From Bacteroidales bacterium (GTDB lineage Bacteria; Bacteroidota; Bacteroidia; Bacteroidales; UBA932): a DNA stretch of 64,000 nt. This document shows, piece by piece, positions 1-8,195 of this stretch; positions within the stretch are counted from its first letter, which is position 1; the number at the start of each line of letters is the position of its first letter. The position numbers and the translations under genes are program-made. The DNA is taken from contig JAFRNC010000005.1 of NCBI GenBank assembly GCA_017430365.1, positions 62,001 through 126,000 on the forward strand, in the 5' to 3' direction. The notes beneath the pieces were generated by a model. The model saw nothing but the letters and a program-made list of their open reading frames with translations. It was not told the DNA's origin and made no database searches.

Positions 1-554
1 GCATCGAGCCCAACGACAACGCGATCTATCTCGACGTCAAGCAGTATCTCGCAGATCAGCGTCAGGGTACCCACAAGACCAAGGACCGCAGCGAAGTGGC
101 TTTCTCCACCAAGAAGATGGGTCGCCAGAAAGGCGGCGGAGGTGCCCGTCACGGCAGCATCAAGTCCAACATCTACGTTGGCGGCGGCACCGCATTCGGC
201 CCGAAACCCCGCGACTATCGCTTCAAACTCAACAAGAAGCTGAAGCAGCTCGCCCGCTTCTCCGCCCTTTCCTACAAGGCCAAGGAGAATGCTATCACGA
301 TGGTTGAACCGTTCGCCATGGATGCTCCCAAGACCAAGGATTTCATCAAGATCCTGGAGAACATCAAGGCTTACGGCCGCAAGACCCTCGTCGTACTTCC
401 CGAAAATTCGAAGAATATTTACCTGTCGTCTCGCAACCTTCCTGAAGTCAAGGTCATCACCATTGACGAAATCAACACCTACACCCTCGTGGATGCCAAC
501 CGCCTCGTGCTCGTTGACGGTGTTCAGGACATCATCGCTGAAAGACGCAAATAA
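1..554 (+). CDS. rplD: 50S ribosomal protein L4 (5' end cut off by window)
   Basis: Ribosomal protein L4 binds 23S rRNA near the exit tunnel. The frame is open from base 3 to the window edge, so the start codon lies upstream; 183 residues are visible and roughly 25 are missing compared with the usual length. The stretch [13 protein letters not shown] followed by [13 protein letters not shown] and [15 protein letters not shown] is the L4 extended-loop signature in its Bacteroidota form. A GTG at 96 is internal and should not be used as the start. It is followed 12 bp later by rplW, the normal S10 operon order. Confidence 0.97.
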   Translation, partial: IEPNDNAIYLDVKQYLADQRQGTHKTKDRSEVAFSTKKMGRQKGGGGARHGSIKSNIYVGGGTAFGPKPRDYRFKLNKKLKQLARFSALSYKAKENAITMVEPFAMDAPKTKDFIKILENIKAYGRKTLVVLPENSKNIYLSSRNLPEVKVITIDEINTYTLVDANRLVLVDGVQDIIAERRK

Positions 555-566
555 AACCTGAAGACT

Positions 567-857
567 ATGGGAATTTTAATCAAACCCCTCGTAACTGAGA
601 AGATGACGGTTCTGGGCGACAAGCTCAACCGTTACGGTTTCCTTGTTGAGCGCGACGCCAACAAGATCGAGATCAAGAAGGCGGTGGAGCAGATGTATGG
701 TGTTTCGGTAAAGGATGTCAATACTGTGAACTACCACGGTAAACGCAAGAGCCGCTATACTAAAGCCGGTTTACAGACAGGCCGTACAAACCATTACAAG
801 AAGGCGTTTGTCACTCTGGCCGGAGACGATAAGATTGACTTCTACAGCAACATTTAA
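567..857 (+). CDS. rplW: 50S ribosomal protein L23
   Basis: L23 sits at the mouth of the ribosomal exit tunnel and is the docking site for trigger factor and SRP. The 96-residue protein opens with [12 protein letters not shown], the conserved L23 start, and carries the [22 protein letters not shown] block and the basic [11 protein letters not shown] loop. Length is normal. It starts 12 bp after rplD and ends 5 bp before rplB, so it is part of the same ribosomal operon. No alternative identity is plausible. Confidence 0.97.
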   Translation: MGILIKPLVTEKMTVLGDKLNRYGFLVERDANKIEIKKAVEQMYGVSVKDVNTVNYHGKRKSRYTKAGLQTGRTNHYKKAFVTLAGDDKIDFYSNI

Positions 858-862
858 AGGCC

Positions 863-1687
863 ATGGCAATTCGCAAGTTCAAACCGGTAACTCCCGGTAC
901 CCGCAATAAGGCAATCAGCGCATTTGACGAGATTACCTGCTCGACCCCTGAAAAGAGCCTCCTCCGTCCCCTCCGCGGAACCGGCGGTCGCAACAACCAG
1001 GGTAAGATGACCATGCGCTATCTCGGTGGCGGACACAAGAAGATGTACCGCGTCATCGACTTCATGCGCAACAAAGACAACTACACCGCTACCGTCAAGA
1101 CCATCGAATACGACCCCAACCGCAGTGCCCGCATTGCGCTGGTCGTCTATGGCGACGGTGAGAAGCGTTACATCATTGCTCCCAACGGAATCAAGGTCGG
1201 CCAGACCATCGCTTCCGGCTCCGGAGTAGCTCCTGAAATCGGCAACGCTCTGCCTCTGGCAGAAATTCCGCTCGGTACCCTCGTGCACAACATCGAACTC
1301 CGCCCGGGCAACGGCGGCGCGATGGCACGCAGCGCGGGCACTTTCGCCCAGCTGACCGCACGCGAAGGCAACCACGCCATCCTCCGTCTCCCTTCGGGCG
1401 AGACCCGCATGGTCCTGGTTTCCTGCCGCGCCACTGTCGGTACCGTCTCCAACGCTGACCACAACCTGGAAAGCCACGGCAAGGCCGGCCGTCGTCGCTG
1501 GCTGGGCCGCAGGCCTCACAACCGCGGTGTCGTCATGAACCCGGTGGACCACCCGATGGGTGGTGGTGAAGGCCGCGCCTCCGGTGGACACCCGCGTTCC
1601 CGCAAGGGTCTGCCTGCCAAGGGATACAAGACTCGTAACCCTAAGAAGACTTCCAGCAAGTTCATCATCGAAAGAAGAAAGAAATAA
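863..1687 (+). CDS. rplB: 50S ribosomal protein L2
   Basis: L2 is one of the primary 23S rRNA binders and helps build the peptidyl-transferase centre. The 274-residue length is standard. Visible landmarks are the N-terminal [13 protein letters not shown], the RNA-binding fold with [20 protein letters not shown], and the C-terminal block [19 protein letters not shown], which contains the conserved histidine of the family. It starts 5 bp after rplW in the operon and is followed by rpsS after 22 bp. The high-GC gene also leaves long open antisense frames that are not genes. Confidence 0.98.
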   Translation: MAIRKFKPVTPGTRNKAISAFDEITCSTPEKSLLRPLRGTGGRNNQGKMTMRYLGGGHKKMYRVIDFMRNKDNYTATVKTIEYDPNRSARIALVVYGDGEKRYIIAPNGIKVGQTIASGSGVAPEIGNALPLAEIPLGTLVHNIELRPGNGGAMARSAGTFAQLTAREGNHAILRLPSGETRMVLVSCRATVGTVSNADHNLESHGKAGRRRWLGRRPHNRGVVMNPVDHPMGGGEGRASGGHPRSRKGLPAKGYKTRNPKKTSSKFIIERRKK

Positions 1688-1709
1688 CGGAATTAAACTG
1701 TATTAGATT

Positions 1710-1976
1710 ATGAGTCGTTCACTTAGAAAAGGTCCGTACATCCAGGAAGCTCTGGAGAAGAGAGTGCTCGCGATGAACGAGGGCACCATGAAGAAAGAAG
1801 CCATCAAGACCTGGTCACGCTCCAGCATGATCTCCCCCGACTTCGTAGGCCATACGATCGCCGTCCACAACGGCACCAAGTTTATTCCGGTCTATGTCAC
1901 GGAGAACATGGTTGGTCACAAACTCGGAGAATTCGCTCCGACGCGTACCTTCAAGGGCCATTCCGGCAACCGTTAA
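1710..1976 (+). CDS. rpsS: 30S ribosomal protein S19
   Basis: S19 lies in the head of the small subunit and contacts 16S rRNA together with S13. The 88-residue product starts [19 protein letters not shown] and ends with the family block [19 protein letters not shown]. Length matches the family. Its place between rplB and rplV is the canonical S10 operon order. The start ATG at 1710 is supported by the conserved N-terminus and the absence of any alternative upstream start that keeps the family length. Confidence 0.97.
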   Translation: MSRSLRKGPYIQEALEKRVLAMNEGTMKKEAIKTWSRSSMISPDFVGHTIAVHNGTKFIPVYVTENMVGHKLGEFAPTRTFKGHSGNR

Positions 1977-1996
1977 CATTAAAAACAGAGTAAACA

Positions 1997-2443
1997 ATGG
2001 GAGCTCGTAAAAGAGAAATGGCCGAAAGGCTGAAAGAGATAAAGAGACACACAGCTATCGCAAAGCTGAATGATGTCCCCACCTCGCCCCGCAAGATGCG
2101 TCTGGTCGCAGACCTTGTGCGTGGCGTCGAAGTCAACCGCGCCTTGGATATTCTCCACTATTCCAAGAAAGAGGCTTCTTACCGTCTTGAAAAGCTGGTG
2201 CGCAGCGCCGTCGCCAACTGGGAAGCGAAGAACGAAGACTCGCGTAAAGAACTTGAGAACGGCAACGTTTACGTCCAGACCATCATGGTCGACGGAGGCC
2301 GCCAGCTCAAACGTATCCGCACCGCTCCGCAGGGCCGTGCAGCTCGCATCCGCAAGCGCTCGAACCACGTGACCGTGATCGTAGGTACCAAGAACATTGA
2401 AAAACCCGCAGAAGAACCGGCACAGGAGGCCGAGCAGGCATAA
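1997..2443 (+). CDS. rplV: 50S ribosomal protein L22
   Basis: L22 lines the exit tunnel with its beta-hairpin. The family core is visible from about residue 18 ([26 protein letters not shown]) through the hairpin near [22 protein letters not shown]. At 148 residues it is longer than the usual 110-136: an N-terminal addition rich in Lys/Arg/Glu and an acidic, Ala/Pro-rich C-terminal tail (about residues 134-148). The stop is 2 bp before rpsC, so the two genes are probably translationally coupled. Confidence 0.96.
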   Translation: MGARKREMAERLKEIKRHTAIAKLNDVPTSPRKMRLVADLVRGVEVNRALDILHYSKKEASYRLEKLVRSAVANWEAKNEDSRKELENGNVYVQTIMVDGGRQLKRIRTAPQGRAARIRKRSNHVTVIVGTKNIEKPAEEPAQEAEQA

Positions 2444-2445
2444 TT

Positions 2446-3237
2446 ATGGGACAGAAAACCAATCCTATCAGCAACCGTCTGGGCATCATCCGTGGTTGGG
2501 ATTCCAACTGGTATGGTGACTATCCGACCCGCATCCTCGAGGACTCCAAGATCCGCGAGTACCTGAATGCCCGCCTGGCGAAAGCTTCCCTGTCGAAGAT
2601 CGTCATCGAGCGTACGCTCAAGCTCATCACCGTCACCATCCACACCGCACGTCCGGGTATCATCATCGGCAAGGGCGGCCAGGAGGTCGACAAACTGAAG
2701 GAAGAGCTCAAGAACATCTGCAACAAGGATGTCCAGATCAACATCTTCGAGGTGAAGCGTCCCGAGGTTGACGCCAACATCGTTGCCAACAACATCGCCC
2801 GTCAGCTCGAAGGCCGCGTCTCCTACCGTCGCGCCATCAAGATGGCCATCGCTTCGACGATGCGCATGGGCGCCGAGGGCATCAAGATCCAGATCGCCGG
2901 CCGCGTTGGCGGCGCCGAAATGGCTCGCAACGAGATGTTCAAGGAAGGACGTACCCCTCTGCACACCATCCGTGCCGATATCGACTACGCACTCGCCGAA
3001 GCTCATACCAAGGTCGGCGTGCTCGGTATCAAGGTATGGATCTGCAACGGTGAAGTCTACGGAAAGCGTGACCTCTCCCCGAACGCCGGTGTCAATGCAG
3101 TCGCCCAGGGTGCAACCGGTGAGCGCCGTGGAGGCGACCGCCGTCCGCGCGGCGACCGTCGCGGCGACCGTCGCGGTGACCGTGGCGAACGTGGCGACCG
3201 TCGTGGTGGCGAACGCCGTGGCCGTCGCGAGGAGTAA
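2446..3237 (+). CDS. rpsC: 30S ribosomal protein S3 with long Arg/Gly/Asp tail
   Basis: S3 is at the mRNA entry site and contributes to helicase activity of the ribosome. The N-terminal [18 protein letters not shown], the KH domain [16 protein letters not shown]-like block (residues about 74-89) and the C-terminal domain [24 protein letters not shown]-like region are all present. Residues from about 225 to 263 form a low-complexity tail of repeated GDRR, GERG and GGERR units encoded at 3118-3234. Unusually it is the last gene of the cluster: a strong terminator follows 20 bp after the stop, where rplP is normally found. Confidence 0.97.
   Translation: MGQKTNPISNRLGIIRGWDSNWYGDYPTRILEDSKIREYLNARLAKASLSKIVIERTLKLITVTIHTARPGIIIGKGGQEVDKLKEELKNICNKDVQINIFEVKRPEVDANIVANNIARQLEGRVSYRRAIKMAIASTMRMGAEGIKIQIAGRVGGAEMARNEMFKEGRTPLHTIRADIDYALAEAHTKVGVLGIKVWICNGEVYGKRDLSPNAGVNAVAQGATGERRGGDRRPRGDRRGDRRGDRGERGDRRGGERRGRREE
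3118..3234 (+). repeat. Tandem codon repeats in the rpsC tail
   Basis: The 3' end of rpsC is built from imperfect tandem units of the type cgtcgcggcgac and cgtggcgaacgt, giving repeated GDRRGDRR and [10 protein letters not shown] peptides. The composition (Arg, Gly, Asp, Glu) resembles a disordered RNA-binding tail. Slippage of short tandem repeats is the likely origin. Confidence 0.85.
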
Positions 3238-3257
3238 CCATTCTCCCGCAAGAGTTG

Positions 3258-3289
3258 AAAGTCCGGTCCCGATGGGCCGGACTTTTTTG
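3258..3289 (+). terminator. Rho-independent terminator after rpsC
   Basis: An AAAGTCCGG arm pairs with CCGGACTTT across a 10-base loop and runs into TTTTTT. It lies 20 bp after the rpsC stop and marks the end of the ribosomal cluster in this genome. Confidence 0.93.
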
Positions 3290-3374
3290 TTACACGCTCA
3301 ACGGCAATCCGCTGATAGCAAAAATAACCGTCCGACAGGGTCAGAAGCCAGGCATACCCTGAGGGAATTTGTGA

Positions 3375-3382
3375 TATCTTTG
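3375..3382 (+). promoter_or_regulatory. Bacteroidota -7 box TATCTTTG for the small lipoprotein
   Basis: Exact match to TAnnTTTG, 34 bp before the ATG at 3417 and downstream of the rpsC terminator. No TTTG is seen at the expected -33 distance. Confidence 0.6.
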
Positions 3383-3416
3383 CCGCGACAATTATATCAC
3401 ATATAATACAAAGCAT

Positions 3417-3785
3417 ATGAAAAGACTGTTAATTGTGGCATCCTTCTGTCTCGCCGTCCTGTCGGTGAGCGGATGCGGCGTATCGAATGGCCTGACATTC
3501 AACCAGAACCAGCTTCAGACCAACGTAGTTCTCTCGCAGAACAATTTCATAGTAGTAAAAAACGTCAGCGGCGAAGCATCAGCAACCTACATTTTAGGAA
3601 TCGGCGGTTACAAGGCGGCCGAAACCAAGGCGTCCGCGATGAACCAGATGATACAGAACGCCAACCTGAGCGGTTCCCAGGCCATCGTCAACGCATCGGT
3701 CAGCATGCACGAAAAGACGGTCCTCGGCATTTACACCAAGGTTACCGCCTACGCGACCGGCACGGTCATCGAGTTCTACGAATAG
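3417..3785 (+). CDS. Small lipoprotein, DUF6567-like
   Basis: A 122-residue protein with a lipoprotein signal peptide: basic start MKRLL, hydrophobic core and lipobox VSGC with the acceptor Cys at residue 20. The mature part has VVLSQNNFIVVKNVSGEASATYILGIGG and NLSGSQAIVNASV, a pattern I recall from the DUF6567 family of Bacteroidales lipoproteins; the family match is from memory. Predicted to be anchored in the outer membrane or periplasm. Function unknown. It has its own -7 box and is followed by the first copy of the nested palindrome (3876), so it is probably a single-gene unit. Confidence 0.8.
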   Translation: MKRLLIVASFCLAVLSVSGCGVSNGLTFNQNQLQTNVVLSQNNFIVVKNVSGEASATYILGIGGYKAAETKASAMNQMIQNANLSGSQAIVNASVSMHEKTVLGIYTKVTAYATGTVIEFYE

Positions 3786-3875
3786 CCGCATCCCGGCTAT
3801 ACCGCCGGCCTGACTGTTAAGCCACCGGCCAGTCTCCGCTGCTTAGTTTCTACTGCCAGTTTTCGGCTGCCCTTT

Positions 3876-3992
3876 TTCCGCTGCAACGGACGCAGTTGAC
3901 TGACAGTTGTTTACGTGAAGTGATCCCCCTCGTTTCAAGGGGGATCACTTCACGTAAGTCCCTGATACATTGATGCGTCCGTTGCAGCGGAA
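3876..3992. repeat. Nested palindrome repeat, copy 1 of 4
   Basis: Outer arms TTCCGCTGCAACGGACGCA (3876-3894) and its exact complement (3974-3992) enclose, after 16-base spacers on both sides, an inner perfect 20-bp stem, TTACGTGAAGTGATCCCCCT (3911-3930) pairing with 3938-3957, with a 7-base loop. Other copies are at 40645, 52133 and 61860. This copy has ACGTG where the others have ATGCA in the inner stem, and the opposite arm carries the matching changes. It lies between the lipoprotein gene and the serine hydrolase gene, 90 bp after a stop codon. Confidence 0.95.
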
Positions 3993-4058
3993 GGAAGGCG
4001 GGCAGACATGCATGAGGCCGGGCGGCCGCCCGATGATGCAACATAGCCGCATTTTTCC

Positions 4059-4066
4059 TATATTTG
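4059..4066 (+). promoter_or_regulatory. -7 box TATATTTG for the serine hydrolase-aro operon
   Basis: Match to TAnnTTTG ending 30 bp before the ATG at 4097. It probably drives the whole run from 4097 to 9928, whose genes overlap or nearly touch. Confidence 0.6.
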
Positions 4067-4096
4067 CAATACGGACACCGAAAAAACCTTCTTCCC

Positions 4097-5326
4097 ATGA
4101 AAAAGATATTCTTCCTGTTGGCAGTCGTCGCGCTCGCCGCGGCATGCTCCGCACCGGCCGGTGACACTGCCGGCGGACTCAAGCACGTCTCCCCCGAAAC
4201 GATGGGGATGAACTCGCAGAAACTCAACCAGATCGACCGCGAAGTGGCCCGCGCCATCGAAGAAGGCAACATCCCGGGATGCGTGGTCTCGGTAGTTCGT
4301 GGCGACAAGATCGTCTTCCTGAAAGCCTACGGCAACAAGCAGGTGGTACCTGACACCATCCCCATGACCCCGGAAACCATGTTCGACCTGGCTTCCGTGA
4401 GCAAATGCGTCGGCACGACGCTCTCGTTCATGCAGCTGGTTGAGAACGGCTATGTCCGCCTCAGCGACGAGGTCGACATGTACATCCCCGACTTCCAGCC
4501 CTGGGTGGATCCGGTCACCGGAGAAAAGGTTGACATCACCGTCCAGGACGTAATGACCCACAGTTCGGGTCTGGCACCGTACATCGCCACAAACTCATAT
4601 CTGGAACGTTTCGGCGTGAACAGCCCCGATTCGCTTATCTGGCACATAGCCCATGAGATCAAGCGCAATTTCCGTCCCAAGACCGGCTATATGTACAGTT
4701 GCCTCAACTTCGTTACCGTGCAGAACATCCTGCAGAACATCACCGGTGAAAAGCTCTGCGACTATGCTGAGAAGAATGTATTCGGCGCCCTCGGCCTCAA
4801 GCACACCGGATACATGCCGAAAGAACGCCATCCGGAGTGGATGCCGCTCGTCGCTCCCACGGAATTGCAGGAGGACGGCAAATGTCTCCTCGGTGAAGTG
4901 CATGACCCGCTGGCCCGTCTGGCCAACGGCGGAAACTCGGGCAACGCCGGTGTCTTCTCCAACTGCGAAGACCTTTCGGTGATATGCGCCGCCATCATGA
5001 ACGGCGGAGCGGTGAACGGCAAGCGCATCCTCAGCCCCATGGCCGTCGAGACCATGGCGACCGTCCCCTCCGACAATGACGAATGGATAGGCCGCGCCCT
5101 CGGATGGGACAACCGCAGCGAAGCGGCCGGCCTGCGCGGCGACCTGTTCAGCCGTACCAGGACGATATGCCACACCGGTTATACCGGAACTTCGGTCATC
5201 ATGGACCTCGATTCCAAGACGGCCGTCATCATCCTCGCCCACAGGGTACATCCCACCGACAAGGGCGGAACCGGAAAGCTCCGCGCCAGGATTGCCAATA
5301 TCGTAGCCGGCAGCATTGAGGAATAA
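4097..5326 (+). CDS. Serine hydrolase lipoprotein, class C beta-lactamase-like
   Basis: A 409-residue member of the beta-lactamase/D-Ala-D-Ala peptidase-like superfamily (PF00144 type). The lipoprotein signal ends in AAAC at about residue 17. The nucleophile motif SxxK is seen as SVSK in FDLASVSKCVG; a Tyr motif appears as YSC in GYMYSCLNF (YxN is more usual), and HTGYTGTS provides the third box. Such proteins are esterases, peptidases or penicillin-binding enzymes; resistance to beta-lactams should not be assumed. The start ATG at 4097 is chosen because it begins the signal peptide; an upstream TTG at 4064 overlaps the promoter. The 3' end overlaps aroB by 11 bp, an odd partner for a shikimate operon. 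Confidence 0.88.
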   Translation: MKKIFFLLAVVALAAACSAPAGDTAGGLKHVSPETMGMNSQKLNQIDREVARAIEEGNIPGCVVSVVRGDKIVFLKAYGNKQVVPDTIPMTPETMFDLASVSKCVGTTLSFMQLVENGYVRLSDEVDMYIPDFQPWVDPVTGEKVDITVQDVMTHSSGLAPYIATNSYLERFGVNSPDSLIWHIAHEIKRNFRPKTGYMYSCLNFVTVQNILQNITGEKLCDYAEKNVFGALGLKHTGYMPKERHPEWMPLVAPTELQEDGKCLLGEVHDPLARLANGGNSGNAGVFSNCEDLSVICAAIMNGGAVNGKRILSPMAVETMATVPSDNDEWIGRALGWDNRSEAAGLRGDLFSRTRTICHTGYTGTSVIMDLDSKTAVIILAHRVHPTDKGGTGKLRARIANIVAGSIEE

Positions 5327-6272
5327 CATCACATACGGCAGAATTTCAGACCTGTTCCTCCGCGGGGAAACCGTCGTCATCGCCGACGATTTCTTCCGCG
5401 GAAAAGGGATTGTGGAAGGATGGGGGCGCCCCGTCATCTGGATACATGCCTCTGAAGAGGAAAAGTCCATGGCGACCGTCGAACGGTTGACACGGCAGCT
5501 CCTGGAACTCGAGGCCGACCGCGACACCCTTCTGCTTGGCCTTGGAGGCGGCATCGTGACCGACATCACCGGCTTTACGGCCGCCATCTACAAACGCGGC
5601 ATTCCCTTCGCCCTGGTGCCGACCACGCTTCTGGCGCAGGTCGATGCTGCCATCGGGGGTAAGAACGGCGTCAATTTCGACCGGTACAAGAACATGCTGG
5701 GCACTTTCCGCCAGGCAGAATTCGTTTATATCGACACCGGTTTCCTCCACACCCTTCCGCTGCGGCAACTCAGATGCGGAGCCGCAGAAATGCTGAAGAC
5801 CTTCCTCCTGGCCGACGCGGAAGCATATGAAGCCGCCGTAAGGCATTTCAGCGGCCCGGATTCCCAGCGAGTCCCCGCCTCACTGGTCCGCCGTGCCGGC
5901 GAAATCAAATCGAACCTGGTGGAACAGGATCCCGAGGACCATGGGGTGCGCCGTCTGCTTAACCTTGGCCACACTTTCGGCCATGCCATCGAGAAGTGCT
6001 CGTCACAGTTCGAACACGGCGAGGCCGTAGCCATCGGCATCGCCATGGCCGCAGAAATGGCCGTCGGCAAAGGCGTCATGTCAGCCGGAGACGCAGCGCG
6101 CATATGCAGCGACCTGCAAGCCTGCGGCCTACCGGTCGATCCACCAGTCCCTGCGGAAGAACTTCACAAGGCCATTCTACAGGACAAGAAACGCTCCGGA
6201 GGGAAACTGCGTTTCATCCTTCCGGAAACAATCGGCAAGGCCACGATATGGGAAGAATCTGTTTCAGCCTGA
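5316..6272 (+). CDS. aroB: 3-dehydroquinate synthase
   Basis: Second step of the shikimate pathway: DAHP to 3-dehydroquinate, with NAD and a metal ion. GGGIVTDITGFTAAIYKRG, VPTTLLAQVDAAIGGKNGVN, the AAEMLKTFLL glutamate, and the metal histidines in LNLGHTFGHAIE and EHGEAVAIGIAM are all present. At 318 residues it is short at the N-terminus compared with about 350. The only start that fits is TTG at 5316, which overlaps the end of the serine hydrolase gene; no ATG is available before the conserved part. Its stop overlaps the aroDA start by 25 bp, indicating tight coupling. Confidence 0.93.
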   Translation: MRNNITYGRISDLFLRGETVVIADDFFRGKGIVEGWGRPVIWIHASEEEKSMATVERLTRQLLELEADRDTLLLGLGGGIVTDITGFTAAIYKRGIPFALVPTTLLAQVDAAIGGKNGVNFDRYKNMLGTFRQAEFVYIDTGFLHTLPLRQLRCGAAEMLKTFLLADAEAYEAAVRHFSGPDSQRVPASLVRRAGEIKSNLVEQDPEDHGVRRLLNLGHTFGHAIEKCSSQFEHGEAVAIGIAMAAEMAVGKGVMSAGDAARICSDLQACGLPVDPPVPAEELHKAILQDKKRSGGKLRFILPETIGKATIWEESVSA

Positions 6273-8191
6273 AGAGGGTCAGCAAGGAATACGCCGCTTT
6301 CATGGTCGGCACCAGGAGCAAGTCGGCCGTCGAATTGAGACTCGACGAATGCGACTTCTCGGACGATGACATCCGTTTCATCCTCGACGGTCCCAGGGTA
6401 GCCGAAGTGATCGCGACATGCCATGTTTCGCTCCCCTCCCAGGTGGAGGAAGCCGCAAAGAAACTGACCACGGCAATACTGGCCGGAGCGGACTGGGTCG
6501 ATATCCCCATGGATTTTCCGGAGAATTCGCGCAACTGGCTCAGGAACCTTGCGATGAACCGCGGCACCCGCGTCATCCTCTCCTATCACAACAATTCCGG
6601 AACGGATCCCCTTCCACGGCTAGTCGCGACTGCCGAACAGGCCCGGCGCGAAGGGGCCGATATAATCAAGATAGTCACCACCGCCCGTTCGGAAGAAGAT
6701 ATCCGGACCGTGCTTTCTCTCTACGACAAGTTCGATCCGAAGCGGACCGTTGCTTTTGCCATGGGCGAGGCGGGCGTCGATTCGCGTTTCCTCGCATTCG
6801 CCAAAGGTGCACCCCTCCTCTTCGTTTCTCCCACGGGAGGCGGTGCCACCGCTCCGGGACAGCCCTGTTATTTCGATCTGTTGCACGAAAGTGCCGTCAG
6901 GATACAGGGCGAGGCCCCGCTCCCTGCCTCCAAGAGTTTTGCGCAGCGGGCCATATTGCTCGCAGCGCTCGCATCCGGCACTACAAAACTATACGGCGTC
7001 ACGCTGTGCCGCGATGTCGAAGCGGCAATAGGCGTAGCCCGCTCCCTCTTTGCGGAAGTGTCGCTCGAAGGGACAACCCTCACAGTAAAGGGGCGCCAGA
7101 ACATCCTGAGGGACGGGCTCAAGGTCCGCGACAACACCCTCTTCGTAGGGGAATCCGGCCTGCTCGCACGCCTCTGCATCCCTCTTGCCGGGCTTTCACG
7201 CGACGATATCGTCATCACCGGAGAGAAGACCCTCCTCGGACGGAAACTCGACGACCACAGGGCCGCGCTCCGCAAGCTGGGGCTGAAACTGACGTTTACC
7301 GACAGGAACTATCTCCCGGTGACAGTCGGGGGCCATCTCAAACCCGGCGCGGTCGCGGTTTCAGGGGACAAGGGATCACAGATGATTTCCGGAATGCTGC
7401 TGGCCCTCTCACAGTGCGGCGGTGAGAGCACTGTTATGATAAAGGACGTCACCAGTGAGCCCTATATCAAGCTGACCACCTATATCGCATCGTTCTTCGG
7501 CCTCTCGGGATACGACTGCCCCGAACTCGCAGACCCGATGGAAGAGCAGGGCGGTTTCAGGACATGGTATATCGAACCGGGGCAGAAGATAACGCCCGTA
7601 CTTGGGTTGGAAGTGGAACGGGACTGGAGTGCGGCGGCCATGCTGCTGGTAGCCGGAACCCTGGCTGGAGAGATCACCATACGCAACGCCGACATCATGT
7701 CGCGCCAGTCAGACGCCATTATCTTCAACCTGCTGCGGCAGAACAACGCAGACATCGTCAACGACAGCGAGAAGCACACGGTAACGGCAAGGAAATCCAT
7801 CATCTGCCCCTTCTGCTACGATATCAACGACGCGCCCGACCTTTTCGCCCCGCTGTTCCTCATGGCATGCTTCGCCGGAGGAGAAAGCCTGATCAGCGGA
7901 ATAAGGCGTCTCAGGAACAAAGAAAGCGACCGCGCCGCCACTTTCGCACGCGAATTCAGGAAACTTGGCGTGCGGAGCAGTGTTTCCGGCGACGAAATGA
8001 CGATATACGGACGGGAAAACCGGCGGCTGAAGGGTGCGGAATGTTCCTCGCACGGCGATCACCGCCTGGCCATGGCCCTGACCGTGGCTTCGCTTTTCGC
8101 GGACGGTCCCGTCACGATAGACGATACCGCCTGCATCGACAAATCTTTCCCCGGTTTCCTCGAACTGTTTGAACGACTCAAGAAAAAATAG
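6248..8191 (+). CDS. Bifunctional type I 3-dehydroquinate dehydratase / EPSP synthase (AroD-AroA fusion)
   Basis: A 647-residue fusion of two shikimate enzymes. Residues about 1-210 are a type I dehydroquinase: the catalytic His is H114 in ILSYHN and the Schiff-base Lys is K141 in ADIIKIVTTA, followed by the FAMGEAGVDSR and APGQ blocks. Residues about 215-647 are EPSP synthase: LPASKS (225-230), GDKGSQMISGML, VERDWSAAAML, LRNKESDRAA, SSHGDHRLAMA and DKSFPGFLELF. Both halves keep their key residues and usual lengths, so two activities are expected: 3-dehydroquinate to 3-dehydroshikimate, and shikimate-3-phosphate plus PEP to EPSP. The ATG at 6248 lies inside the end of aroB. Shikimate dehydrogenase and kinase are not in this window. 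Confidence 0.93.
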   Translation: MGRICFSLKRVSKEYAAFMVGTRSKSAVELRLDECDFSDDDIRFILDGPRVAEVIATCHVSLPSQVEEAAKKLTTAILAGADWVDIPMDFPENSRNWLRNLAMNRGTRVILSYHNNSGTDPLPRLVATAEQARREGADIIKIVTTARSEEDIRTVLSLYDKFDPKRTVAFAMGEAGVDSRFLAFAKGAPLLFVSPTGGGATAPGQPCYFDLLHESAVRIQGEAPLPASKSFAQRAILLAALASGTTKLYGVTLCRDVEAAIGVARSLFAEVSLEGTTLTVKGRQNILRDGLKVRDNTLFVGESGLLARLCIPLAGLSRDDIVITGEKTLLGRKLDDHRAALRKLGLKLTFTDRNYLPVTVGGHLKPGAVAVSGDKGSQMISGMLLALSQCGGESTVMIKDVTSEPYIKLTTYIASFFGLSGYDCPELADPMEEQGGFRTWYIEPGQKITPVLGLEVERDWSAAAMLLVAGTLAGEITIRNADIMSRQSDAIIFNLLRQNNADIVNDSEKHTVTARKSIICPFCYDINDAPDLFAPLFLMACFAGGESLISGIRRLRNKESDRAATFAREFRKLGVRSSVSGDEMTIYGRENRRLKGAECSSHGDHRLAMALTVASLFADGPVTIDDTACIDKSFPGFLELFERLKKK

Positions 8192-8195
8192 CCCG

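Noticed and set aside
3118-3234. Regular repeats in rpsC considered as a CRISPR-like array
   Set aside because: Units are 6-12 bases, in frame, without spacers; they encode a protein tail.
4097-5326. Calling the serine hydrolase a beta-lactamase resistance gene
   Set aside because: Only the superfamily motifs are seen, the Tyr motif is atypical, and most lipoprotein members of this family are not resistance enzymes.
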